This document shows, one piece after another, positions 19,795 to 32,375 of a stretch of 64,000 nt of DNA (positions are counted from its first letter, which is position 1; each line of letters begins with the position of its first letter). The stretch comes from Sternotherus odoratus. Its lineage: Eukaryota; Chordata; Testudines; Kinosternidae. The translations under genes were made by a program, and so were the position numbers. The notes beneath the pieces were generated by a model. The model saw nothing but the letters and a program-made list of their open reading frames with translations, made no database searches and was not told where the DNA came from. The stretch spans positions 18,699,603 through 18,763,602 of the forward strand of contig JAVMKO010000001.1 of NCBI GenBank assembly GCA_032164245.1, read 5' to 3'.

Positions 19795-21737
19795 GGCTGA
19801 TTCCCTCAAAGATGTCATTACTGGTGATTCATTGGTCCCAAGAAACTGCAAGCATTTTTCTAAGACAGCGGAGCTGGAAACTAGTCCACATTAGCAACAC
19901 TACATAAACAGATTTTAGAAGTGAAGTGAAGGATGGTCTCTCCTAATGAGTCTGCGGGTATGTGAGTAGTATGGAAAATTACCCACACTGAATTGCCCAA
20001 CCAGATTCAAATTGCCTAAACCAAAATTTGGCCAGAACCCACGGTTAACATGTCATCTACTGGAGAACATTGCTATGGAATTTTCAATGAGTACAGGAGG
20101 GCATGACTTTAGTCTTATGACTTAGCCACAACAAATCATGCCAAGGCACCATAGTTGGACACTGATTCAGGAGTGACTCAGAGGGAAGAACCAACTGACT
20201 TTACCACTTACACCATTTCCTCCAACACATAAGCTTTGTATCCAAATATTGGCCAGCCTAGTACCTATTTAGTTTATGAGCACTCTTCACCGGCTGGTGA
20301 GAATCCCAGTTTCTTGTCATCCTTAAAAGGTACTATATGTACTTCATCCAATCACCTTCATTCTTTATAACAGAAATATACAAACAGAAGAGATCCTGCT
20401 CTCAAAAGGACAAAATCAGTTTTATATACTTCCTCACAGCACTCTACCAAAGCTGGTCACTTGTATAGTAGTAGGAACTGCTGGCTCAATAGCAGGTGGG
20501 CACTTCAATTTATTTTATTATGCAGGACAATTTCCCCAAAACTACAATGATCAGGAACCTCAGAACATGCATTATTTTTGCTTTTCAAGAGGTAATGAGA
20601 CAGTTCCTTTAAAGAAAAGATGATACATTTTTGTATGTGGAAACCGGTCAACAAATGTTGCAATCCTGGTGTAATAGTTTCTTCTCTGCAGAAAAAACAT
20701 ACGTCCTATAATTGTACTTGGATGTACTTAAGACATATCCCCAGAAATGATTATACTGTACCCTACAACTTCTTTTCACCTCCTCACTCTGGCATGAACC
20801 ATCAACTCCTTCTCCCCCTCTCTCATCTACTCTCTATCTCTGATCAATTTTAATATCAAATATTACATGTCATATGTAAAAATCAAGTGAGATATGTAGC
20901 CTTTTCATAGAAGAATAAGGGTATTTTGGGGGAGGAGGGGGTTGCTAAATATAATTCCTACTTTTTTTCCTCTGAAGAATTCTACCTGTTGCTTCTTGAT
21001 TACACATATAGCTGAAATCTAGGATGAGATTGTTTTCAAAGTCATTAAACTCCTTATTTTGTTTTTAAACCGCAGTGTCTATCCATTGAAGGCAGGTTAC
21101 GTTCACAGTCCCTAAAAATTTCACAACTGCATTTGGCCCAGAGGCAACTGAAGTAGTATTTGTGTGGATAGTTAACAAGCCGCGAGGGCCTCGGTACATG
21201 AGCAAAAGCATAACCCTCACAACAAGTCCATGTTTTCATACAGCATGCTTGCTGTTGTAAGGTCATAGGCTGTGAAGCTGTGGTTACTGAAAGAAATTAG
21301 TCATGAAAACAGCATAGTCCAGAGGGATTTATAATGCATGAATCAATTCAATTTTGTTTGTTTAAAGGGAGCTGGCTTGAAAAAGTCTCCTAGTGGCACA
21401 GGCCTATGTTAGGAAGGATTTCTGAAAAATGCATCATATTGACTAATAATAATTCTAATCCTAATCAATGAATGTTTGACATTGAATTCAGCCTTAATAA
21501 TAAGAACACTATAAATTAAGTGAAAAGTTTTCGTCTCAGATCTCTCCAGCAGGTTGCAACTGTGATATTATTCCTTCTTTACACATACACATATGTAAGA
21601 GAAATCCATAGAAGTCACATGCATGGAGAAAGAGTAGAATATCGGAACTGAATTATACATGACAGGTTGGAGAGAATATTTTCTTTAAAAAAGAGCAGGA
21701 GAGAACTTGTGGTCACCCAACTTTAGCTCAGAGCTCT
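19795..21737. other. No gene identified
   Basis: AT-rich, with no supported coding stretch or clear repeat boundary. Confidence 0.35.
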
Positions 21738-21840
21738 GTGTTAGTCTGGATCTGTTAGTCTGTGGTACCTTAAAGACTAACAAAAGTATAGAAGCATAAG
21801 CTTTCGTGGGCTGATACCCACTTCGTCGGATGCATCCGGA
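21738..21840 (+). repeat. Single-arm copy of the hairpin retroposon family
   Basis: It contains tgttagtctggatctg, ccttaaagactaacaaaagt, agcataagctttcgtgggct and cccacttcgtcggatgcat in the same order as the first arm at 62944-63075, but no inverted second arm. It shows the family also inserts as a simple linear copy. Confidence 0.75.
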
Positions 21841-23110
21841 CTCATAATTCATCCTAATATTCATCAGGACTCATAATTTAGGGGAATATTTTACTAGAGG
21901 TTTAATAAAAACCTCCTTGTTTTTATAATATACTAATTTAATAAAACCCTAAAATATACTATGCCTCACCTACTGTAATTTATGCAGGGATCTTTACCAT
22001 TCACATAATACAAAATTCTGGACCTATTTTAATGAAAGGCTACTGTACATTGATATCCGTGAGTGATTAAATAGGAGACAAGTAATGTGAAATAAAGCCC
22101 TTTTTCAGATGTAATGGCACAAAGAGGGTTCAGGTTCAGAGACACCGACGGAAAAAATAGGCAGCAGTAATCTTAGATAAGTGAGAACGGCACTACCACA
22201 GTCTCCAAATTCATTAAAAAGCATTTTGTAGAGAAAAGTAGGGATTTCAATAAAATTTTGGTAGACTTTTATGACTTATTTCAGTTCCCAATACTATAGT
22301 TAAGGGCATCAGTATTTCCATTAGAAACCCTAAATTTCAGAGAGGTTGAACTTAATAATAAAAAATATGTTCCTTGGCTAAACCCTGCCATATGATACCT
22401 TCTTCTGGGAACCCATCTTATTATTTGTGCAAATAAATAAAAAAGAACCATATGAGACAATTTTTGAGTAATATAATCTTCAATAATAATCTCTGATTTT
22501 GGGTGCCTATATTTCTGGTTGCCAAACTTGAGGCATCTTCATCTTAAACTGGCCAAATTTTTGGAAGGCAACAAACACCCGCCCTATGACAACCAACAGT
22601 CTTTAAGATGCCTGAAGCTGAGCATCCAAAAATCTATCACTTTTGAAGTTTGTTTGCAGTTTGTATTAAAGATGGTCTATGGGCATTTGCAGAGAAACAA
22701 ATTAACAAAATAAATAAATACGCACAAATTTCAGGATAATACTGGAAGAAGATACTGTACTAAATGATTAAGAACTCATAGATGGTGTGACTAAGAATAA
22801 AGTCTAGTCTATTGACTAGGCTTGCCATGACCAATGGGTGAGAGTACTTTTAGGGCAATAATGCAACAAGGGTGAGAAAGATTATTAAAGGATTGCAAGA
22901 CATGATAAGTAACTGGAAATGTCATCATGTTTCTGGAAAGATTAAGTAATGAACCACTTTAATGTTTACTCCCTTGAAAAAAATCATTTTGGTACTGGCC
23001 CTAATTTCATTGAAGTCAATGGTAGTTTGGGGAAGCCGGTTTGGTCCAAGTAAGTATTTATAATATAGAAAAGCCACCTACAGAGACAGTTTCTGTTTTA
23101 CATGAGTGAA
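21841..23110. other. No gene identified
   Basis: The sequence ggactcataattcat recurs with a change at 21838 and 21868, a tiny tandem repeat. Nothing else could be assigned. Confidence 0.35.
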
Positions 23111-23113
23111 AAA

Positions 23114-23230
23114 GATTAATAGATTTCAAGGACAGAAGGGACCACTGTGATCATCTAGCTAATCTGACCACCTGCATAACACGGGGCATAGGACTTCCTC
23201 CAGTTAATTCCTGTTTGAAAGACTGGAGAC
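23114..23230 (-). repeat. CR1 3'-end fragment
   Basis: The antisense CR1 end is recognised by atagatttcaaggacagaag, ggaccactgtgatcatctag, and ctaatctgacc...cataacacggggcatagg. Short and diverged. Confidence 0.75.
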
Positions 23231-23861
23231 TAAATATCAAAATGTACATTTAAAAAATGCTAAAGAAAAGATGCATTAGTTAACATTTATATGATCTTTG
23301 AAACAGACAACTAAATATGTACTTTTATGTATCTTATATAATGCTAGTTGGTAAGTATGAGAAATGCATGTAGAATTGTGATATCACAATTCCCTTCCTT
23401 TTCTACCCTTGATCAACCAGATTTCGGCAATGGTTAGATTTCAGGTGTTCTTGCTGATGCTTTTAGATCTGCCAGTAAGCTCCAATATCATTATTTGAAA
23501 GTTTTGTTGACTTACCTACATGCTCTAATGATGGTAAAGGGGATTGCAAAAATTTCTTTGTTATATTCTTTCAGTGTCATCTCAGTAACCCGTTTGGAGC
23601 AATTACTCACTCATCTGCCCTAAATATTCTCATTTTAAGTTCTTCAAGATTGTTTCATCACTCTTAGTTAGGGTGTATACAAGGTTGTTGGGGAAGTAAC
23701 AAGACAATGTGGACTATAGTATTATTTGATTATTAGCTACCATGTCCCAAAGTCATGACATTTTACTTGAAAGATTAACTCAAATTGGCTTGAATATGAG
23801 CATTATCATATGAATAAAATTGTCTGGAATACTGTAAGGAAATCATAAAACAACAAGAAGG

Positions 23862-24130
23862 AAGAGATGTCTAGTAGATTGCTGTGGGGACCAGTGCTAC
23901 GCCTAATCTTATTTAACATCTTCATAATGATCTGGAAGATTGTCTACCTGGCATGCTAATTAAATTCACAGGTAATACTAATGGTCTAAAATGGGAAGTT
24001 TTGTGACCAACAGCGAGGAAAGAGGTGTATTTATAAAGATACCTAGAAAAAGTAGATATATGGGCAAGAAAAAAAATGAAATCCAACCTAGACAGATGCA
24101 AGATAATATATCTTGGGAAAATAATCTGAA
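23862..24130 (+). pseudogene. LINE reverse-transcriptase fragment (CR1-like)
   Basis: Plus-strand frames give a decayed RT motif region. A LWGPVLRLILFNIFI block corresponds to the conserved G-P-LFNIFIND motif of CR1-group RTs. It is followed, after a frameshift, by GKKKNEIQPRQMQDNISW, which corresponds to the usual W-A-x-x-N-x-M-x-F-N...C...YLG tail. The catalytic DD region is not preserved. It ends just before the palindromic MITE at 24144. Confidence 0.65.
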
Positions 24131-24143
24131 AGGCAGATGCTTA

Positions 24144-24254
24144 GGCCCCAGTTTTGTAAGAGACATAAGCATGTGAGTATTCCCAGTCAAATCAATGGAA
24201 CTATTCATGTGTTTTGAGTTAGCACAAACTTAAGTCTCTTGATGAACTGGGGCC
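24144..24254. mobile_element. Palindromic MITE with TTA target duplication (Harbinger-like)
   Basis: The ends GGCCCCAGTTTTGTAAGAGAC (first 20 bases considered) and its near-inverse gtctcttgatgaactggggcc bound 111 bp. TTA flanks both sides (24141-24143, 24255-24257). A 3-bp TTA duplication is the PIF/Harbinger signature. The element has no coding capacity. Confidence 0.7.
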
Positions 24255-24257
24255 TTA

Positions 24258-24885
24258 ATGGATAAACGATACTTGAAAAGCATGTACGCTGAAGATGGCC
24301 TAGGAGGGATAGTGAACAACTTGTACTGAGATCTTGCTGGGATGAAGCTAATCAGGATTTGGGGATGCAAATGCATTGCCATAAAGCTAGTCATAAGGTG
24401 CCCTGATTTGAAGTAACTAAAATTATAAAGGAATAGCTCAATTTTAATTTTTAAAAAAGTAAGTTTCTAGCCTTTGTTCTTCCACAGGAATGGAAATTGC
24501 TGCAAGTGCAAAGTGATGTAAATCTGTCCCTAGGGCAACCAGCTCAATTTCTTTGGGAGGTAGCTGGGATGAGATAGGGATAAAGATATTTCCCACCCAC
24601 ACATTTTCAATGTAAAATGACCTGGTTAATTCTGAATAATCATCCTCCTACCTGTCCTTAAAATCCTCAGGTCAGCTCTATGAGGTGATAATGGAGGAGA
24701 GGATTAGGTTATTTTTGGAGTGGGATGGACAGTTGACATGAAATGTATTGCAGGCCCATCCAAAATTACCCATAAAATTGCACAGTCACTGTTACGATGG
24801 AGAGCCGTAAGAGTCCCTCCATGTATGGCACTGATGATACTACATATAGAATATTGTTTTTGTGGACTTCTCTCTACCAGAAAGA
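24258..24885. other. No gene identified
   Basis: Mixed sequence with short open frames only. Confidence 0.3.
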
Positions 24886-25740
24886 TGTTAACAATTGGCC
24901 TCCCTCAGAGTGATGGGGAGGGGCCACAACACGCCCCTTGGTGGGCCGAACCAAGCCAGCCATGGAAGCAGAAGGGCGGGACAGGAAGGGGAAGTACAAC
25001 TGCAGCTTAGTTGGAGTAAAGCCACCAAAGTAGATGGATGCATCCCGCCTGCTGCTGGAGCCTGCAGAGGAGCTGCCGGGGCTATCTCCTGAGGTTTGGC
25101 AAGAGCTCCCAGGTCCACTGGCCATCCAAGATTCTGAGGAGTTGCTGTGACTGCCACCTTAGGACTGTCCCTGGGCTGCTGACCGACTAAGATGCTGAGG
25201 AATTGCCGGATTGACACCTGAGGACTGACCGGAGTTCCCCAGGCTGCTGACTGACTGAGATACTGAGGACTGGCCAGAGTCCTCCGCCCAAGACAACAGA
25301 TGCAGGTAAACCCAAGGGGGAGAGTAGGGAGCAGCCCAGGGAAACCAAGCAACATTCTGGTTGGGAGCTGGCCTGATACAATATCAGCGAGTTGGATGTG
25401 GATCCCCACTGACCCAGTGGCGGATCACTCTGCCACCCTTAGAGCCCTGGGCTAGGATGCGGTGGCATTGGGCAGACCACATCCCCCTTACTACCCCATC
25501 CTTGGGGGTAGCAATATTCCCCCTCCTTAGGCCAGGAGGCCTGTACTCCTCAGCCAACCATCCCGGAGACCCAGAGACTTTTATTGCTGCTCATCCTTAC
25601 CTCAACTCTGGACTCTCTTGGTGCTCACCCTTACCTTACCTTATAAGCTTTATAATGCTCACCTCTACTGGGGCTCATAGACTACTTAGCTGCTCTGCCC
25701 TCATTGCAGGCCAGAGTCCACTCATTTCTTTGCTCAAATT
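24886..25740 (+). mobile_element. LTR-retroelement remnant (LTR plus probable internal leader)
   Basis: GC-rich sequence begins TGTTAACAATTGGCCTCCCTC. It shares ggcctccctc.gag and the gggcgggacaggaag...gaagtacaa stretch with the bounded solo LTR at 60034-60748, so it is a diverged relative. The part after about 25400 (gtggcggatcactctgccacc and onward) resembles a non-coding leader I recall next to such LTRs in turtles. Direct repeats (gactgagatactgaggactgg-like units, 25180-25275) lie within. The right boundary and target duplication could not be read, and the open frames of 129-173 codons show no gag or pol motif. Confidence 0.5.
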
Positions 25741-25934
25741 ATTAATTTAAAAAGCATAAAATTGCAAATCCATACTGATGTCATACATGACAGCCAGATA
25801 TTCAAATAAATTACAGCACTGATCTTGAGCATGTGCACTCAGAACCAGACAGAAAAGGCATATGATATATTGCAAGTTGCCTTTTTAATTGCTTCTCCCC
25901 GTGATCCATGATTTAGAGTAGAGTAAAGTAGACT

Positions 25935-26320
25935 CATTCTACATCATCCATTAGAAAGTGTTCTTCCTGTAGTTCAATTTGTTTGGTACCTGTGTTTATT
26001 ATTCTTTGGCTCAATGAAAATTACTTCACATTTGTCAACATTACATTTCATTTTGCCACATGTCATCATCCCATTTTCAAAGCAAATCCTGAGTCTTTTG
26101 AACTTTTCATGTTAAAATCTCCCCCCCCACACACACACACACCAGGGCCCTACATCTAAATTATTTGTCATGATTAAAAATAGCAAAGAACCAAGAAAAA
26201 TAATGTACTCAACAGGATAGCACTTCATTATTTTCCCCAGTTAGTAATAATTTTTAACAATACCCTGTGTGACTTCTTTATTGCCAACCTCTTTATTCCT
26301 CTGTAAACATAGAGTTTCAT
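25935..26320 (-). repeat. Degenerate antisense LINE fragment
   Basis: The blocks acttcacatttgtcaaca, tacatttcattttgccacat, taaatctaaattatttgtcatg (shortened) and aatagcaaagaacca appear in the order of antisense CR1/L2-like RT regions. A C/CA microsatellite lies at 26121-26143. Confidence 0.5.
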
Positions 26321-27842
26321 GACTTGTTGTCATCTTGTGGGCCAATATAAAGTTATGTGAAAGTTCAGATAAATTATACAGTACAGTACAACTGCTGTGA
26401 TCCATCTTCTGCAGTCTCCTTTAAGAAGAGTCACAAATGAATAAAGGCCAGGTCGCAACGGGACCTTATGCAGGAAAAGGTGGGAAACAATAGTGTCTCC
26501 TCCTGTGTACGTCTTGTCACTGGTATAGTCCCAGCACTCAGGAGACACATAAATGTGCAAATATAGCGGAACCGGAAACTAGACAGGAGAGTCACAGTAA
26601 ATCAGTGCTCCTTTCAAATAAAACTGAGGAAATAGGGGAAAACATCTGAGAATGTTATGACCTACTCTGACAAACTGCAAACAGAAAACAAAGGAACTTT
26701 GTAAAATATATTATTCATTGTGAATTATTCCTTCATCTCCAATATCCATTCTGCTTAAATATAAACAAGCCAGTAAAATATATCTTTACCCCCCTTCCAA
26801 AAAATACACAAGGTTTCATTTGCATAAAGGATAACAGTGTATCTTAGACATGAGCAAAAATTGTACCTTAGCCTTCCAAGACTGTGTGCCAAAAACAGCC
26901 TGTATTTTATCCAAATGTAAAAATGAAACCTACATAGAGCCCTCTTTTCATCTACTCAAGGCTATCAACAATCTTTAGAGGGTTACCACCAGGTTATGGT
27001 ATAGACTGCAGACTACATTAATATTTTTAAAATAAATTCATGCAGCGTGAACACATTCTATATTAGAATCCTAGTGTTTTACATCAAAGGGGAGTCTGAA
27101 GCCTTGATGCCATAGAGCATCTAAGCACCTAGCCACATAGCTGAAGTTAGCACACTTTGTCCACATGTTGCATTCCGCTGATACTTTGGCTGTATTTCTG
27201 TTACTAAAATGCCTTCCAGATGCCATCATTGCTATTACAGCTCCAAGTTTAGACTACCTAAACTGTTTAAAAAAAAAAAAGAATTCTAGAATCAATTCTT
27301 CAGGGTCTGAGCTAATCACATGGGATCAAAATTTAAGACCCTGTCCTGCATTTATGCTCAATTTCTTACTGAGATATAAAATGCAAAAAGCAAAACACCC
27401 ACTTTATTGACTTTTTATGATGCGTGGATGTGTGTTTGCACTCTTTTATGATGGAAAAGACCTCCTCACAGAAAGGCAGAAATGTTATAATTCTGCTTTA
27501 TTTATCCAGTAGATAATAGTAAAAAAGTCATGTTTCTTTATAATGGAAATAAAATAAAGAACACAGGAATTGTTTTTCCCTACACACCAAAATAGATATA
27601 AAGCATAAAGTTCAGACAGTAGCTCACCTCATGCACTATGAATTGCTTCTTATATCCTCTGCCATTTATTGGAAGTATAGATTGATAATTCAGTGGCATA
27701 TCACAGTGGTATTGTCCGATGAGTAGAAGAATGAATCTTCTCTTGACTCTTGAGCAGGATAAATAATCCTAGATTTGTGTTATTCTCTATCTCAATCAGA
27801 GCATAAATATGTTACATTTCTAGGATTATTCAGAGGTTCTGT
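26321..27842. other. No gene identified
   Basis: AT-rich with small open frames and no family signature. Confidence 0.35.
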
Positions 27843-29480
27843 GTCCACAAGTTACCACTGTGATCATCTAGTCTGACCTTGTGTCTAACATAGGCCATAT
27901 AACTTCCTTTAAACTAGTTCCTAGAGCATATCTTTTATAAGAACATTCAGTCTTGATAATTGTCAGTGGTGGAGAATGCACCACATCTGGTAAATTGTTC
28001 CAATGGTTAATTAATCTGGTTGTTAAAAAATAATAACTTTTCCTCAGTCTGAATTTGTCTAGCTTCAACTTGCAGTCATTGGATCACGGTATACCTTTGT
28101 ACTAGACTAAAGAACCTATTATCAGATATTTGTTCCCCACGTAGGTACTTATAAACTGTAATCAAGTCACCCCTTAACCTTCTGCTAGTTGAGCTAAATG
28201 GATTGAGCTCCTTAAGGCTATCACTGTAAGGCATGTTTTCTAATATTTTAATAATTCTTGTGGCTCTTCTCTGAATCCTTTCGAATTTATCAACATCCTT
28301 CTTGAAGAATTCCATCAGCAGTCACCCCAGTGCCAAACAGAGAGGTAAAATAATCTCTCTACTCCTACTTAGGATTTCCCTGTGCATTCATCCTGGGATT
28401 GTATTAGCAAGTCCTTTTTGGCACAGTAGTACAACTGGGAACTCATGTTCAGGTAATTATCAACCGCAACCCCCAAATATTTTTTAAGAGTCACTGCTTC
28501 CCAGGACACAATTCCCCATCCTGTAATGGCCTACATTTTTTGTTCCTTGATACATATATTTACATATTAAAACACATATTGTTTGCTTGTGCCTAGTTTA
28601 CCAGGCAATCCAAATTACTCTGAATCAGTAATCTGTCCTCTTTATTATTTACTACTCCTTCAATTTTTGTGTTATCTGTAAAGTTTATCAGTGATCAGTT
28701 TATGTTTTCTTCCAGATCATTAATAAAAATGTTAAATAATGTAGGACCAAGAATATATTCCTGTGTGAACCCACTAAAAAACACACCAGTTAAGTAATGA
28801 TTCTGCATTTACAATTGCATTTTGAAATCTATCAGTTTCTCATCTTTTAATCTAGTTAACGAGTGCCATGTTAATTTTATATCATCCTACTCTTTTAATC
28901 AAAATATCAATTGGTACCAAGTCAAATGCCTTAGAGAAATCTAAGTACATTATATCAAAACTATTACCTTTATCAAACAAACTTGTAATCACATCAAAAA
29001 TATCAAGTTTCCATAACCCCATTGGCATTAATTATATTACCCTCACTTAATTCTTTACTAATAGAGTGCTGTTGCTCCAATATTTTGCCTGGGATTAAAG
29101 CCTATAATTATCGTAGACATCCCGTTCACCCTTTTAAAATATTGGCACATTAGCTTTGTTCCAGTCTTCTTCAATTTACCCAATGTTCCAAGACATTAAT
29201 GGTCCAGGGAGACTATCAGCCAGCTCTTTAAAAACTCTTGGATACAAGTTACCTGGACCCACTGTTTTAAAAATGACTAATTTTAGTAGCTGCTGTTTAA
29301 CATCCTCCTGAGCAAGTAGTGGAATGGAAAGAGTGTTATCATATGATAGGACTACATCATCTATTTTCCCCCAAATACAGAACAGAAATATGTATTGAAA
29401 ATTTCTGCCTTTTCTGCCTTTTTATTGATAATCCTATCATTTCCATCTAGTAATGTACCAATACCTTTGTTAGGATTCTT
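27843..29480 (-). pseudogene. CR1-family LINE, 3' two-thirds of ORF2, decayed
   Basis: Read on the minus strand from 29480 to 27843, the frames give the CR1 ORF2 order. First comes a GPGNLYPRVFKELADSLPGP block before the RT. Then FDIMYLDFSKAFDLVP, the conserved first RT motif. Then LGPTLFNIFINDL, a degenerate catalytic region, and a C-terminal part 28315-28076 (FERIQRRATRIIKILE ... [14 protein letters not shown]). Last is 28068-27868 (LRKSYYFLTTRLINHWNNLP), running into the CR1 3' end with gatcatctagtctgacc on the plus strand. Many stops and frameshifts are present. ORF1 and the endonuclease are absent, so the copy is 5'-truncated. Confidence 0.9.
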
Positions 29481-30319
29481 TTAAAAACTATTTACCCCTA
29501 GGAATTTCATCATAAAATATAAGCTTATTTTGGCTGAGGCTATTCCTGTTTTGGACAAAATAGCAGTCTCCAATTTCTGAACAGGAGTTTAAATTTAAGC
29601 ATTCTTTGTATACAATTCCTGCAAATGAAGTCATGGAGTAGGGGCACCATTTTAAAATGTTGATAAAATAGTTCAAATCATTGTAATAAAGGTAGGTTCT
29701 GTACAAATAAAGAAAAAATATTATTTTGTAAACTATTATTATATAGATACAGTATTAAGGTGTGGGAGTCATCTGAGAACATCTGAGGTAGCTCTTCCAT
29801 TTCATTCCTATGAGTCAGAATAAGATCATACCTTACCTATATGTGACCATAACATTAAATCAATCCATCAAACAGATGTGTTTGGGATTATGCTGTCTGC
29901 TTTCTGTTCTAACAGCAAACTGCTAAAGACCACAAAGACTCAGCTCTATTGGAGTAAAAGCTTGTGTTATTCATAGTATCAACAAACAAAGTCTGTGCTG
30001 AAATCCTAATATTCAAGCTGTGGTAAATAAAGCATCATAGCAGAGCTCATTGGCACCAGCCCCTTAGAATTGTACAGATGTGTCAGATAAAAGTTTAGTT
30101 GTGGGGGAGATTAAAATCCTCGTAGGATGCTGTGCTGCTATTCGTGACAATCTACGCAGTCCAAAAGTTGACTGGAAAAATGGAGACCTCTCTTTTTTAC
30201 TATTATTATTCAGCTAGTCAGGCCACTAAGCAAGATGATCAAAAAGCTAGTGAAGTACAGCCATCCCCCTACCTTGTCTCATGAAATACAACCCCTTCCT
30301 AGTATTATATTGGCTAAGG
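29481..30319. other. No gene identified
   Basis: AT-rich DNA with no assigned repeat. Confidence 0.35.
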
Positions 30320-30825
30320 CAGGGGTGGGCAAACTTTTTGGTCTGAGGGCCACATTGGTGTTCAAAATTTTACAGAAGCCTGGGTAGGGAAGGCTGTGCC
30401 TCCCCAAACTGCCTGGCCCCACCCCCTATCCTACCCCAACCCACTTCCCACCCTTGACTGCCCCTCAGAACTCCCAACCCATCCAACCCCCCCTGCTTCT
30501 TGTCCCCTGACTAACCCCTCCAGAGACCCCCCCCACCCTAACTGCCCCTCCAGGACCCCTCCCACCCAACCCCCCTTGCTCCCTGTCCCCTGACTGCCCT
30601 GAACCCTAGCCACACCCCCGCTCTTTGACAGACCCGAGGACTCCCACACCCCATCCACCCCCCCGCTCCCTGACCGCCCCCTGCAGAGCCCCCCATCCCT
30701 AACCATCCCCCCAGAACCTCTATCCAATTCACCCTGCTCCCTGTCCCCTCACTACCCCACCCCTTACCCAACCGCCCGGCCCCAGCCCTCTTACCATGAG
30801 GCTCCTAGCAGTGTGTTTGGCTCCA
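30320..30825 (+). mobile_element. hAT-type element, left end plus C-rich minisatellite
   Basis: It starts CAGGGGTGGGCAAACTTTTT, a typical hAT MITE terminus, followed by ggtctgagggccacatt. From about 30410 it is a C-rich array of loose units (ccctgactgcccctcc, aacccccc). No right terminal repeat is present before CR1 sequence begins at about 30826, so it is truncated. The open frames in it on both strands are artefacts of the low-complexity array. Confidence 0.65.
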
Positions 30826-31100
30826 CATGAAGTCAGACAGGCTATTTAGTACTTTGCACTTGTCTTTATTGAATTTAATCTTGTTGATTTTGACCATTTC
30901 TCCAAATTATTTAGGTCTTTTGAATTCTAATCTAGTCTTACAAAATGTTTGCAATCCTCCCAGCTTGGTGTCATCCACAAATTTTATAAGCATACTCTCC
31001 ACTCCCTTATCCAAGGCATTAACAAAAATATTGTATAGTACCAGACCCAAGACAAACCCCAGTGGGACCCCACTGTGTATGTCCTGACACTGAACCATTG
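30826..31100 (-). pseudogene. CR1 reverse-transcriptase core fragment
   Basis: The minus-strand frame 31098-30907 contains SGVPLGFVLGLVLYNIFVN and then LIKFVDDTKLGG. This is the RT catalytic region with the A/VDD motif in the form FVDD. It continues out of frame to a KCKVL block near 30850. Only the palm core survives. Confidence 0.85.
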
Positions 31101-32180
31101 ATAATGGCAGTAGAAGTGTTTCATTTGGTCTTATGACTTATGTAAATTCGCTCAGCAGTCTAAATAATTTAGGCACATGAAGAAAGGAATGACTCCTGAG
31201 AACCATCTTAGACAAGTGTAAAGTTGTAGGAATATAGAAGTTATAAAATACAGAGCAATCTACTAAATACAGAGCAATCTACTCTTGATTATATCAGTGT
31301 AAATCCAGAATAATTCTGCTTAATTAATGGTGTTACTCCAAAAAGTCAATGGCATCCCGGAGAACAAAATCTGGCTCATAGTCTACTAGTCTGAAAAAGG
31401 AAATAAAACTAAAGCAAACACAGCACCATCGCAGATTTCTATATTTACAGCTGCTTCATGCATGGTTCAGTTAAGGAAGTAGGCTGGGCTGCCTAGAACA
31501 TTTTAGGCAGTCGGAGCATTTGTGAATTCCAAGCCTCTCGCTCCATCAAATTCTCTCTCTTAGTGAGAGTTAGACAAAAAACTAACAACTTTCTGAAGAC
31601 TTTTTTTACAGACAGTTTTTCATCAGAATTGTTTCTGATGAAAATTAGATAACCATCTTCGTATAAACATGCCCATTTCTCCCCTCCCACACACCCTCAT
31701 ATTTTTAATTTTAAAAAAATCAGTTAAAATGATTTAATCAGTTCTCTTATCTCTCTGGATACACTCACCTTCACCTGCTCATGTGGTGTACGTGTGTGAC
31801 TTGATGTTCCTTCGTTTGATTAATGTGTGGGAGGACGCCATGGTGAAAGCTAGCCTTGAATCACTTTTCCTTTTCATACAATGTATGGTGCGCAGTTACA
31901 TGTAAAAACCTGCCTGCCTTGCACATGGCCTATTTACTACCACCATCCCTATACTCATATGACTGAAAGGACTGACATTGTCTCTGCTATTGGCTAGCTT
32001 AGATGGCTTCCTGTCTAGTCTGCTGGCTTTCGTGAAGCACATTCTTTGGTGCCCATCTCTTCCCATGCATTGCATAGGGACCTTAAGTACTTAAATCAGG
32101 GTTTGTGGATTCCACTGTGTGGCTGGGTTCTGCAATGTTAGGCATTGCAATGCCTAAGTCCCTTTGTGTATCTGAGTCCC
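31101..32180. other. No gene identified
   Basis: A 19-bp tandem duplication (aaatacagagcaatctact, about 31246-31283) is visible. Otherwise unassigned. Confidence 0.35.
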
Positions 32181-32190
32181 TGTTCCTGAT

Positions 32191-32365
32191 AAAGCGACAA
32201 AGAGTCTTATAGCACCTTATAGACTAACAGATTTTAGGGATCATGAGCTTTCGTGGGTCTTAGCCATGAAAGCTCATGATCCCTAAAATCTGTTAGTCTA
32301 TAAGGTGCTACAAGACTCTTTGTCGCTTTTGCAGATCCAGACTAACATGGCTACCCCTCTGATAC
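32191..32365 (+). mobile_element. Hairpin retroposon, 66-bp arms, 10-bp target duplication
   Basis: Arms of about 66 bp (aaagcgacaaagagtctta...gctttcgtgggtc and its inverse) meet at a short loop. Beyond the second arm comes gcagatccagactaacatgg and ctacccctctgatac, the family terminus. The flanks tgttcctgat (32181-32190) and tgttcttgat (32366-32375) match at 9 of 10 bases. The flank length is longer than hAT or mariner duplications and suits target-primed retroposition. Confidence 0.75.
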
Positions 32366-32375
32366 TGTTCTTGAT

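Noticed and set aside
30396..30771. Pro-rich and Gly-rich frames on opposite strands
   Set aside because: They are translations of a C-rich minisatellite in a truncated hAT element.
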